From Chara braunii (Eukaryota > Streptophyta > Charophyceae > Charales > Characeae): a DNA stretch of 29,612 bases. Positions 1 through 8,055 of the stretch are shown one piece after another. Where the stretch lies: the NCBI GenBank assembly GCA_003427395.1, contig BFEA01000060.1:1838293-1867904 (forward strand), given 5' to 3'. A program made the position numbers and the translations under genes. Position 1 is the stretch's first letter. Every line of letters begins with the position of its first letter. Under the pieces are notes generated by a model. The model was given only the letters and a program-made list of their open reading frames with translations, did not search any database and was not told the DNA's origin.

Positions 1-741
1 TTTTTTTTCACTTTTTTTTTATTCCACGCGTGTCCCGCCACATGTCCGAGCCCCACTGCGCTCGACCCGTTGATCGGAATTCAACGGGAAGCCCCCGTTA
101 TACCGTTCGACGGGGATTCAACGGGGACCCCGGGGGTGTTCAATGGGTACAATGGCGTTGTACAAAAACCGTTGTGCCACACACAAAACCGGTACAAAGT
201 GCATGACAATATAGTGTGGAGGGTGGAGGTAAGGAAATAGGAGGTGTGCATGCCTACATGAGCTGAGAATCGCCAGAAAGGGTAGATTAAACATAAGCTC
301 TGCCGTGTGGGCATTTTAGATAGTAGAGTAAATTTGCTGACATAAGAAACTTCATCTATGTCGAGGTTCGGAGGGTGGAGGGAGGAGAATGGGAAGTGAC
401 ATAAGGTTTATCATGTAGGCATTCCAAGGACCAGACTTCGCTTACCTCCATACACTGTAGGCATTCAAGGGACCAGACTTCGCTTACTTGCATATTCTGA
501 GAACAACATAACCTAAACCTTAAACATATGCAAAGTAGTATAGTCAAACAACCACAACTGATAGAGCAGAGATTCTTTCATAAATACAGGTGGGTGGGCA
601 ATCAAGCTAGCAGGATGCGCCTTTTCGCAAGATCCCAGAGGAGGTAGAAAATGTAGGCTACTACAAACTCCGAGCAGAATAACTCAATGCCCAATTCTAC
701 AATGCTACCATCTCTGTCAAAGCAACAACTCAGGTTTCCCG
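1..741. other. Unassigned stretch with a 42-bp tandem repeat
   Basis: No gene or element could be recognised here. The first 120 bases carry a T-rich start and short repeats of a TTCAACGGG word. At 414-497 a unit of 42 bp occurs twice in tandem (both copies contain GACCAGACTTCGCTTAC). The short ORFs in either strand show no family resemblance. The stretch may be the pol-side remainder or flank of the minus-strand gag relic that follows, but no protease or RT motif was seen. Confidence 0.4.
414..497. repeat. 42-bp direct tandem repeat, two copies
   Basis: Two adjacent copies start at 414 and 456 and share TGTAGGCATTC followed by GACCAGACTTCGCTTAC, with a few substitutions. The period is 42 bp. 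It reads as a local slippage or duplication and has no evident function. Confidence 0.7.
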
Positions 742-748
742 AAATGTT

Positions 749-925
749 ATGGGACGCTGGACCCGGTTTCCTGCAAAGTGCTGCTCCCCACCAATAGATG
801 GAACCTCCCCGGGAATGCTAGCGGTGCCTGCTCCTACCAGCACCCCTAGCACATCGCGCGTTGTTAAAAAAAAATAAAATTAAAAAAAAAAAAAAAAAAA
901 ATAAAAAAAAATAAATAAATAAAAA
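749..925 (+). mobile_element. Hairpin SINE copy A with poly(A) tail
   Basis: The copy begins with the family head ATGGGACGCTGGACCC, continues with GCTCCCCACCAATAGATGG, then a hairpin (TGCTAG/CTAGCA around a CTGCTCCTACCA loop), and ends in an A-rich tail with a few T interruptions from about 866. It is flanked by a 7-bp direct repeat AAATGTT (742-748 and 926-932), as expected for target-primed retroposition. The right flank is the gag relic, so this copy landed inside or at the edge of it. No clear A and B box pair was found in the head, so the RNA source is unknown. Four other copies with body or tail lie at 4697-5057, 7754-7916, 8056-8207 and 26526-26692. Confidence 0.75.
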
Positions 926-1130
926 AAATGTTGCCTGTTGAATGGACACACAGACTGTCGCTGCTACCACAGGGGCGACCCCTACCCGTACTCGAGCTGG
1001 TCGTTTGGGATAGTCCCTGGCTGGGTGGCCGGGTTGGTGACACGTGCAGCAGACGCCTAGATTAGCCACCGCGCCACCCGACGCTTGAGCGGGAGTTGCT
1101 GCCTTTGCCATGGGTGCATCTCGAACAGCA

Positions 1131-2292
1131 ATAGCGCGCATTGATCTCATCATAGATTCTATCCGGGCATTGTACTCACATTGTTCCTTCTTGCTCTCTT
1201 GCATCAGACTAACTACAACAGAAAAATTCGCGCGAGAAATGAAAGTTAAAAAACATTCCATAAAAAAAAAAATCTTCATATTTATAAATTCTCATTCCAA
1301 TCTTCGTCCAATTCTAAAATTTTCAATTTAATTTGATAAGTTTCCATCTAAATATGAACTTTCCCTTCCAGCTACATCTATTTGTTCAAGATGGAATGAA
1401 AGTCTAGACGAGTTTATGAAATGTTTTAATTAAACTTTCGTTCTACTGCAACAAATATCTTATAATTTAGATTAGATTAACCTATTTATGACTGGAAATC
1501 CTTACTTAAAATGAAAGTCCAATTAAAATATTTCATGAACTCATCCTGACTTTTAATCCATCTCTAGCATGCAGTTCAAATAAGAAGGGATACCCCATTC
1601 TTGGAAGGAAAATTATCAAGTAAGACGGAAAAATTTAAAATTGGAATGACATTTTTTAAGATAGAATGAAAATTTAAAATTTAGAATGTAATTTTACTCT
1701 AAAATGATTATTTAATTCTAGGAAATTTTTCTGTTGTAACGTTCGGGTCAACTCCAGTATTGTGTTTGGCTCGCTTGGTTTCGCGGGAGGTTCCGGGGGA
1801 GGCGTAGGTAGGGGAGGCGTAGGTAGGGGAGGCGTAGGGGCGACCATCACGCGCAGCCCCGTGGTTGTGTCAGGTATCGTTCTTAGGTAAGTGACGGGGC
1901 CAGAGACAAAGGCCATGTTTTAAAATTTGTTTTGGAGCACAGCTAATTCAACCTTCGCTCTGGCTAATTTTGAACAGTCCATAGCGCGCATTGATCTCAT
2001 CATAGATTCTATCCGGGCATTGTGCTCACATTGTTCCTTCTTGCTCTCTTGCATGAGACTAACTAACGTTCGGGTCAACTCCAGTATTGTGTTTGGCTCG
2101 CTTGGTTTCGCGGGAGGTTCCGGGGGAGGCGTAGGTAGGGGAGGCGTAGGGGCGACCATCACGCGCAGCCCCGTGGTTGTGTCAAGTATCGTTCTTAGGT
2201 AAGTGACAGGGCCAGAGACAAAGGACATGTTTTAAAATTTGTTTTGGAGCACAGCTAATTCAGCCCTCGCTCTGACTAATTTTGAACAGTCC
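1131..2292. repeat. Tandem duplication inside gag, about 312-328 bp unit
   Basis: A unit made of a charged helical segment (1131-1215 and 1981-2064) and a Pro-rich segment (1738-1980 and 2065-2292) occurs twice. The first copy is split by the 521-bp MITE. The copies are nearly identical apart from scattered substitutions. The offset changes from 327 to 311 bp because one 16-bp unit (GGCGTAGGTAGGGGAG) is present three times in one copy and twice in the other. In the minus-strand reading this duplicates a Pro-rich linker (PTPPLPTPPPEPP) and the LMQESKKEQCEHNARIES helix. Confidence 0.85.
1216..1736. mobile_element. 521-bp foldback MITE with TA target duplication
   Basis: Terminal inverted repeats CAACAGAAAAATT lie at both ends. 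The flanks are TA (1214-1215 and 1737-1738). The duplicated but uninterrupted version of the same target is present at 2057-2070, and removing the element plus one TA restores exactly that sequence. The AT-rich body folds back on itself: for example 1390-1445 pairs imperfectly with 1511-1566. No coding capacity is visible. A TA duplication fits the Tc1/mariner (Stowaway-like) mode, but the terminal sequence is not the usual Stowaway terminus, so the superfamily is inferred only from the target duplication. Confidence 0.85.
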
Positions 2293-2867
2293 CCTTCCTT
2301 GGCGTGGTCCTACCCTCTTAGGAAGCTAGCAGCGAACTTTCTCTCCATCTCTTCGACAGCGTCCATGATTTGTTGCATGGTGCGGTTGATGGGGGAGAAC
2401 TACTTTCACAGCTTGACCCTCATCGTTCGACTTCGGAGTCTATCGATAAACAAATCCCTCCCGACATTTTCGCCCCATTCTGACTTGACAAACAACCTAT
2501 AGAACCTGTTGCGGTATTCAACGACGGATTCGGCGGGTTTTTGACTCGATCCTTAATCATGAAGAAGGCTTGCTCTAGGTGAACGGAGTCAAATCGGTTT
2601 AAGAAGTCACTTTCGAAGGTCGGAAGATCGACCCATACGTAAGTGTATAAATCAGTGATGCGCATCCCCTCCCAACGTATCAGGGATGTTGATCATAGCT
2701 TCGTCATTGTCATATTGTTTTGCGGGCAGTGTGGCTAGCCATGCTCCAATCAGTTGATGCGCAGGGTCAAAGAGGTACATATTAGGTGGGGTCGTTGGCG
2801 CTCGTACTTGAGGGGCGAGGACCTCGCCCACATTGTCGGATTGACGAGAGATGGTTAACTGGTGCAT

Positions 2868-3037
2868 ATATTTTCAGGTCTTCTTTCCAGGCAGTTGATC
2901 CGCTTTAGGTTACTATACCACTTTCAGATTGTGTGTGCATCTATATATGGGGTAGTCTGAAACCGCCTTCAAGCAGTTCAATCACTTCAGGTTGATACAC
3001 CACTTTCAGATTGCCTACAAATCCATTGCAAATGGTT
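2868..3037. repeat. Degenerate leading part of the 136-bp satellite
   Basis: The words TGAAACC, CACTTCAGG and CACTTTCAG recur here in the same order as in the regular array that follows, but spacing and sequence have decayed. No ORF is supported. Confidence 0.4.
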
Positions 3038-3581
3038 GGATGGGGGTACCTGAAACCCCTTCCAGGAGCTTCATCCACTTCAGCGGTTTCAGGTCCCCAC
3101 CCAAAATTCCTGAAATGACCTGAAGTGGTTGAAGCTTCAAAAAGGGGTCTCAGCTACCCCCATCCAACCATTTGGATGAGGGTACCTGAAACCCCTTTTA
3201 AAAGCTTCAGCCACTTCAGCGGTTTCAGGTCCCCACCTGAAAATCCTGAAATGACCTTAAGTGGTTGAAGCTTCTAAAAGATGTTTTAGGTACCCCCATC
3301 CAAATGGTTGGATGCGGGTACATGAAACCCCTTTCAGAAACTTCAGCTACTTCAGCAGTTTTAAGTCCCCACTTGAAATTCTTGAAACGACGTGAAGTGG
3401 CTGAAGCTTCTTTAAGGGGTTTCAGGTATCCCCATCCAACCATTTGGATGGGGGTACCTGAAACCCCACTCAGAAGCTTCAGCCACTTCAGCGTTTTCAG
3501 GTCCCCACGTGAAATTCTTGTAATGACTTGAAATGGCTGAAAAAACAGGCAAAAAAAAAAAAAAACCCATAAAACTGTCCT
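3038..3581. repeat. 136-bp satellite array with internal inverted repeats
   Basis: The landmark GGATGnGGGTACCTGAAACC recurs at 3038, 3174, 3310 and 3446, exactly 136 bp apart each time. Within each unit the left half (AAACCCCTT, AGCTTCA, CCACTTCAG) is the inverted complement of the right half (CTGAAGTGG, TGAAGCTTC, AAGGGGT), so each unit can form a long hairpin. The period is 45 codons plus one base, so the overlapping ORFs of about 90-120 codons across it are consequences of repetition. The fourth unit degrades after about 3550, and fragments with the same words continue to about 3680. Confidence 0.85.
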
Positions 3582-3679
3582 ACAAACCACCCGAAACTTC
3601 TGAAATCACTTGAAGTGTCTTCAGGCTATTTCAGCGGTTTCAGACCACTTCAGAATCTTTCATTCTGAAATTTCAGGTG

Positions 3680-4109
3680 CTCGTTAACCGCAAGTGGGAT
3701 TGACATTCATATCGGCGGCCTACCGACCTGCCGATCTACTTCGGGTTACTATAGGGTTGCGTCGTAGCGCGTTCCTCTGCCTAGGACGCCCCCTGTTCGC
3801 TAGGTCGTCCCTTATATCCTACCTGATTGGCAACCTCTGGGTCTGCCACGTGTCGGCTCCGATACCAACCTCACGCTCGTCGCGACTTCCAGATCGGAGT
3901 GTGTGTGGGCCTGGAAGTGCAAAAAGGGGTGTGTCAAGGATTTTTGGGAAAGTCGGGGTGGAGTCTCACGTCGGAACTGAAATCTCCTGTGACAAGTTTC
4001 AGGGATAGGAATGCAAGAGGTCGCGCCGCAAAAAAACGATTCCACATAGATCTATCGGCCCGCTCCCCTCAGCCGTTTTGTGATTGCCCTTCACATCCTC
4101 GTTAACCGC
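3680..4109. other. 406-bp segment between 12-bp direct repeats
   Basis: CTCGTTAACCGC occurs at 3680-3691 and again at 4098-4109. Exact 12-mers are not expected to recur by chance in 430 bp, so this may be a target-site duplication bracketing an inserted segment (3692-4097). The segment has no clear terminal inverted repeat and no poly(A), and its ORFs resemble no known family. The class of insertion, if any, is undetermined. Confidence 0.4.
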
Positions 4110-4265
4110 CGGCACTTTTTTTTTCAAGAGGGGAAAGGTACTACTCAGTCTAGTGGTTTAAGCCCCTTCACACAGGGTGACTCGGGTAGCCTAGTTCCGG
4201 ACTGTATTCTATTCTCAATTCTTTTCTTCTCTAAGACTTCCTTTCTTATTGATAACTGTTTTAAA

Positions 4266-4339
4266 TTAGTAACTGTTTTCTTCTCTTTTTTTTTTCTTTT
4301 TTTTTTTTTTGTATTGTTTAGTAACTGTTTTCTTCTCTT
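4266..4339 (-). mobile_element. Micro poly(A) insertion with 22-bp direct repeats
   Basis: A 22-bp sequence containing TAGTAACTGTTTTCTTCTCT occurs at 4266-4287 and 4318-4339. Between the copies lie only 30 bases: on the minus strand ACAATAC followed by an A tract with a single G. The structure is a direct repeat, a minimal body, a poly(A) tail and a direct repeat. That is what an extremely 5'-truncated retroposition would leave. A 52-bp slippage duplication with T-tract growth is the alternative. Confidence 0.55.
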
Positions 4340-4513
4340 ATACATTTTTGGATTGGAAACTTTTTCAAGTTTTTTTGTGAGGAGAGTGGTGACAGGATCC
4401 CTGAGCTTGAGGCTTTGCAGATGATGTACCTTCTTCCACAGAAAAAGAAATCGTTGAGAAATTTGTGGTCTTCTGATTGCATAAGAATTGGGACTCATAC
4501 AACAAGGTCTCAA

Positions 4514-4707
4514 CTTTTTTTTTTTTTTTTTTTTTATATATATAAACCCAGGATTGTTGTAGAGGTCGGAGGCCCAGCCCGGCAGAGCAGCCCTCAGTCG
4601 CCATCCATTCTGGTTGCCTGGACAGTATATCGAGAACCCTCCCTATGCCCTGGTAGGTCCATCGCGAGTCGAACCCACGGACACACCACCGTCTTACTGG
4701 GTCACTG
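4514..4707 (-). mobile_element. Possible tRNA-derived SINE, minus strand
   Basis: Read on the minus strand, a B-box-like GGTTCGACTCG lies at 4665-4675, preceded by an A-box-like TGACCCAGTAAG at 4693-4704. A body of about 130 bp follows, then a TATATATA stretch and about 22 A residues (4514-4535). A-box to B-box spacing is about 28 nt, shorter than in a real tRNA, which is tolerated in some SINEs. Its 5' end abuts or overlaps the head of the plus-strand SINE copy E. No target duplication was found. Confidence 0.4.
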
Positions 4708-5057
4708 GACCCATGTTTCAGCAGGTGCTGCTCCCCACCAATAGATTGCAGACATACCTACTGCAACCCTCAATCCAAGGGGTTCTTTTCACCACCCCCT
4801 TGATAGTCTAGAGGAGATGCAGGATGATGTTAACAAAAAGGGGAAACTATGCGGGAGTCACAAAAATGAGATGTAATTGCACTATGGGCCAAGATACGGT
4901 TTCGAATTGCAGTTCGGGCAATGTATACAATGCAGCTTTCTGGCCAGGTACGGTGCCCGAAGTGCAATTGCAAAGTGTATCTTGCCCCATAGTGCAATTA
5001 TAACTCGTTTTTGTGACTCTACTGAAGTTACCCCTAAAAAAAAAAACAAAAAAAAAA
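4697..5057 (+). mobile_element. Hairpin SINE copy E, tail split by a MITE
   Basis: The head is CTGGGTCACTGGACCC, followed by GCAGGTGCTGCTCCCCACC, then a 3' hairpin with stem CAAGGGG/CCCCTTG (about 4777-4805) and a TTCTTTTCACCA loop. The tail begins AACAAAAA at 4832 and resumes as an A-rich run at 5036-5057 after a 195-bp foldback element. The head differs at GGGTC where other copies have GGGAC. Attribution rests on the shared head, the shared box and the hairpin position. Confidence 0.6.
4840..5034. mobile_element. 195-bp near-perfect foldback MITE
   Basis: The ends GGGGAAACT and AGTTACCCC are inverted relative to each other. Inside, GAGTCACAAAAATGAG to AGATAC (4855-4897) is the inverted complement of 4979-5021 with only a few mismatches, and complementarity continues toward the centre (ATTGCAGTTCGGGCA versus TGCCCGAAGTGCAAT). 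The element could fold into a single long hairpin. It sits between two A-rich runs and so appears to have inserted into the poly(A) tail of a SINE. The target duplication cannot be read because both flanks are A tracts. Confidence 0.75.
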
Positions 5058-5109
5058 GGAGAAACTTCAGGCTTCAGTTTTAATTTTTACTGAATGGTTA
5101 CATGTGTGT

Positions 5110-5125
5110 ACTATTCAGCCACTCC

Positions 5126-5164
<39 letters not shown>

Positions 5165-5174
5165 ATTCAGCCAC
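5110..5174 (+). mobile_element. Micro poly(A) insertion with 13-bp direct repeats
   Basis: ACTATTCAGCCAC occurs at 5110-5122 and 5162-5174. Between the copies lies only TCCC followed by about 35 A. A short non-tail remnant plus poly(A) between perfect direct repeats is the footprint expected of an almost fully 5'-truncated retroposed transcript. The A-tract length may be affected by assembly. Confidence 0.6.
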
Positions 5175-5563
5175 ATGTGCCGCGTCTGTTCTGCAAAACA
5201 TATCCCAAGTTGGGATGATCCTATATATAAAATCGTATCTGTATTCTATTCCGTAGGACGTCTGAGTTAGCAAATCTGAGCTTCAAAATTTCCTATCATC
5301 ATCACGACGTCACAAAATGATTTGGAACAACCTGAGGGTATCACGGGTATGGGGATATGGTGGACGTCCGTCCACTACTCTCGAACTGGGAATAAACATT
5401 ATCCTCTCCTCAGATTTGTGGGGAAGTGATGCTAGGCCTTATGTTGTTGTCTGACACTGTTTTCACCATTCTATTATTAGTGCCCAGTGTTGGCTTATGA
5501 ACAAAGAACAGTTATAAGGAAAGCCAGGAACACTCCCTCAGGGGGGACAGAAAAGGAACACTG
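5175..5563. other. Unassigned stretch
   Basis: Nothing recognisable was found: no ORF with family resemblance, no terminal repeats, and no tandem structure beyond short A/T tracts. Confidence 0.4.
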
Positions 5564-5980
5564 ACTCAAAGTTGCTCCGTTACCGAACGTACACGTTCGG
5601 GCCCTCTCCGTACGAACCGTACAGGAAATCTTTGTACGGGACCTGTATGGGAACCTGTACGTCATCTCGTACGTTTTGTACGCCCCCGAGCGGAAAACAA
5701 AAAAAAAATCCAAAAGAAGTCATAAAAAAAAATCCAAAAAAACAATATGTTATACACCAGCACAATACAAGCAACATTTGGTTGAGCATCATCTGCAGAG
5801 AATGCCAGAGATTCTTATTAGAATTTGAGAAGAAGAAAAAAACAATACCAGATGGAAAAAAAAAGGGAAAAAAAAAAAAAAAACATGGGGCCCCTAGCAT
5901 ACAAGTAGCGTACGAGTACAGGAGTACGAATCCGTACTTGTACGAGGGTGCGTACAGGTGGCAACGTAGCAAAGTTGAAT
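5564..5980. mobile_element. Putative TIR element with GTACG-rich arms
   Basis: The ends are imperfect inverted repeats: ACTCAAAGTTGCTCCGTTACC on the left against ATTCAACTTTGCTACGTTGCC read from the right (about 16 of 21 positions), and both run into arms studded with CGTAC/GTACG words (5588-5683 and 5908-5957). A 3-bp CTG lies just outside each end (5561-5563 and 5981-5983). The centre is A-rich and non-coding. The 3-bp duplication would suit a PIF/Harbinger or CACTA-type insertion, but the termini match neither clearly. Confidence 0.45.
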
Positions 5981-5983
5981 CTG

Positions 5984-6290
5984 GCCTAAGTAGGTAATAT
6001 AGTTCGGAATCCCTCCTAGGCTACCAGAGTTGCCCAGCCCAGGCCACCCAGCGGCGCGAACCGGGCGAACCTGCCTGGGGGAACACCTGCCCAGGGTAAA
6101 TGGGTGGCAACAGAAGGGGGGTATTTTTTGTTTCCTCCTTTTCTTTTGGCTGTGAGGCAATAGTGGCCCCACTGAGATGTGCCCAAATCCCGCCTTATCT
6201 TTGACTTTGAAGATGATTCACCAAACGGTATCTATGTGGTGTAATTCAGGCCCAAAGGGAGTTAAGGGGCTTATAAGGGGTGTGATATAA
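5984..6290. other. Unassigned stretch
   Basis: GC-rich then AT-rich sequence with short inverted words (GCCTGGG/CCCAGG near 6040-6100). No gene or element boundary could be supported. Confidence 0.35.
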
Positions 6291-6295
6291 TTTAA

Positions 6296-6641
6296 GGAAA
6301 ATTGTTGAAATGCCCCTACACCCCTAAATGGCATGGGTATGGTGAAATGCCCTGATGAGAGTAGTGAAACTTGACGAAATACCCCACTCGCCAATTGGAC
6401 CTGTCATCTCTTGCATATACCCGTACCCCGTCCTGGACAACTTGTCTATATGCCCTGGTATTTTAGGCTGTTGGACCCCGCAGATTGCAAAAGAAATGCA
6501 CGGGGCCCTGCAGCCCAGGCCCAGGGCGTATGGCGAAGTTGCCAATGAACAGGACAGGGGCAGATGCAGAAGTTTGGGGCATTTCAGCTTACCCCTGTGT
6601 TTTAGGGGTATAGGGGTATTTCAACAAATTTGAATTTTCCC
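6296..6641. mobile_element. 346-bp MITE, TTTAA target duplication
   Basis: The left end GGAAAATTGTTGAAATGCC (6296 on) matches the inverted right end (GGAAAATT, then TTGTTGAAATACC), and similarity continues for about 60 bp through CCCCTACACCCCTAAA versus CCCCTATACCCCTAAA and GTGAAATGCCC versus CTGAAATGCCC. TTTAA flanks both sides (6291-6295 and 6642-6646). It has no coding capacity. The superfamily is undecided: TTTAA contains the piggyBac-type TTAA, but the terminus is not diagnostic. Confidence 0.75.
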
Positions 6642-6833
6642 TTTAATTTAATGTCTTGTTTTTTTTTCCCATTTTTATTTTCGAATCCCATAACGAATTT
6701 CCGGGTGACCCTCAGACATCCCTAGATACGAAGCCTTCCTTGGCCCTTTGTTTTGTAGAATGGAGTAGTCTCATTCAAGCGAGCAATGATTGCTGTTGGC
6801 CAGCTGTAGACTTGGAGGCGGTGTGGAGAGTTA

Positions 6834-7396
6834 GGCCTGGACCCCACAGGAAAAGTGTTGGAAAAGTGACGAGTTTCGGGTTTCCGTGGAAGAGTTTGCC
6901 TGTGGAATGAATGGACCCCACCGGAGTGGCTGGAAAAGCCAGTTTCCATGAGCTTGGAAAGGCTGGAAACTAGAGATGGACCGGATGGTGGTCGCTGATG
7001 TCCGGACTTGCGCCTGTTTTGGCTGTTCCCCCTTTTGAGCAACAACAGCCTGTCCATAGCCCTGTCCAGTGGACCAGGGAACGGCTTCGGGCGGACAATA
7101 GATGGGCTGGTGGGTTGGCGAGGAGTTTCCAACCATGGACATGTCCCCCCCTCTACTCTCTGGAAAGAGCACAAAAATATGGCCGAAGCTCCTCCACAGA
7201 CACTTTTAAGACTGGAAATTGATGTGAAAACAGAAAATGTGGCTTTTCCAGATACGGTTTTCCAGGCTGTGGGATTCCGGAAAACCTCACCGCCGTCCTG
7301 AAATCGGCTTTCCGGAGGGCCTGCTTTGTCCGATGGAGTCCGAGATAAGCTTTTCCACGCTGGTTTTTCCACAGTTTTTCCCTGTGGGGTCCAGGC
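6834..7396. mobile_element. 563-bp Tourist-like MITE
   Basis: GGCCTGGACCCCACAGG is present at 6834-6850 and, inverted, at the right end (7380-7396), followed in both cases by an A run on the inward side. The flanks are TTA on the left and TTG on the right, so a TTA duplication with one change is possible, which with a GGCC terminus suggests PIF/Harbinger (Tourist-like). The body is full of TTTTCC/GGAAAA words in both orientations, with a smaller internal hairpin near 6930-6975. ORFs of 100-216 codons across it look like passengers of the repeat structure. Confidence 0.6.
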
Positions 7397-7618
7397 CTTG
7401 TCTGCCCAAGTTGTTGGTGTTCTTGTGCTCTGGTGATTCCCTGAGTTGTGGTGGCTCTGCTTTGCTGCATGGGAGTTGCTTTATTTTTGGAAGGATTGCT
7501 GGGCAGAATCCGTGGTTCAACGGCAGGGATTGTGGCCATGCTAATTGCTGCTGCATGTCGTCCTGTATCCTTTTCCTCGCGGTTTAGGTGGCTTGCTCCC
7601 TGCAACTGGGGTGACGTG

Positions 7619-7621
<3 letters not shown>
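7397..7621. other. Unassigned stretch
   Basis: Mixed-composition sequence between the MITE and the T/CT tract. Short ORFs on both strands have no recognisable content. Confidence 0.35.
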
Positions 7622-7716
<95 letters not shown>

Positions 7717-7753
7717 GTCTCTCTGGCTTTGTCTATCTATTTTCATTTTTTTT

Positions 7754-7794
<41 letters not shown>

Positions 7795-7916
7795 GCGGTT
7801 TCAGCCCTGGAGACAGCTTGAGGTGCTGGTAGGAGCAGACACATCAAGCTCGCCTTGGAGAGGCTCTATCTGTTGGTAGGGGGCTGCGCCTGTTGGAAGC
7901 GGGCCCAGCGTTCCTA
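7622..7916 (-). mobile_element. Hairpin SINE copy C with T/CT-rich tail region
   Basis: On the minus strand the copy starts at 7916 with TAGGAACGCTGGGCCC, contains CCCCCTACCAACAGATAGAG, then a hairpin with stem AGCTTGA/TCAAGCT around a CTGCTCCTACCA loop, and ends in a long poly(A) (T run on the plus strand, about 7757-7793). Beyond it are short T blocks, a (CT)n microsatellite (7656-7709) and a further T run (7624-7655). These may be tail expansion or a separate simple repeat. The head is more diverged than in other copies, so this is probably older or another subfamily. Confidence 0.65.
7656..7709. repeat. (CT)n microsatellite next to T runs
   Basis: About 27 consecutive CT dinucleotides are bordered on the left by about 32 T. 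Such tracts create long artificial Ser/Leu or Arg/Glu ORFs in several frames, none of which should be annotated as a gene. Confidence 0.95.
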
Positions 7917-8055
7917 TTACAAAAATTGCAGATGTTATACAAAGACCCATTGGTAGCATGAGAGGTGCTCGGCTCTTCGGCCCACGAGCAGAGAGCTCGA
8001 CGTGGACATGCACGGGATGCCGCGTCAATGCTTTATTGAGGGATGGTGGCGATTC

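Larger units (their letters stand above)
933..2867 (-). pseudogene. Decayed Ty3-like retrotransposon gag
   Basis: This is a minus-strand gag relic read from 2867 downwards. The N-terminal part (2867-2650) is followed by a retrotrans_gag-like domain (about 2665-2400). The domain is shown by the pattern FLNRF, then SVVEYRNRF and RLFVKSEW, which mirrors the SV-EY-F-L signature of the family. A Pro-rich linker and a charged helical segment (about 2290-1131) follow. The C-terminal zinc knuckle lies around 1010-1060 and reads CX2CX4HX4Y, so the last Cys is replaced by Tyr. Frameshifts near 2650 and 2535, a stop after the first domain, an internal tandem duplication and a MITE insertion (1216-1736) disable it. 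No protease, RT or LTR could be linked to it. The gag assignment is firm in the domain and knuckle, weaker at the ends. Confidence 0.7.

Noticed and set aside
3038-3581. CRISPR array
   Set aside because: Units are contiguous 136-bp repeats without spacers, in an evidently eukaryotic context.
3225-3590. 121-codon minus-strand ORF and 88-codon plus-strand ORF
   Set aside because: Both run across the 136-bp satellite; open frames follow from the repeated sequence, and the period is not a multiple of three.
6722-7372. 216-codon minus-strand ORF
   Set aside because: It lies wholly inside the inverted-repeat element at 6834-7396 and its flank; Ser/Pro/Arg-rich with no domain.
7448-7879. ORFs of 95-143 codons with poly-Phe/Ser-Leu, and antisense Arg/Glu repeats
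   Set aside because: Produced entirely by T runs and the (CT)n microsatellite; no domain.
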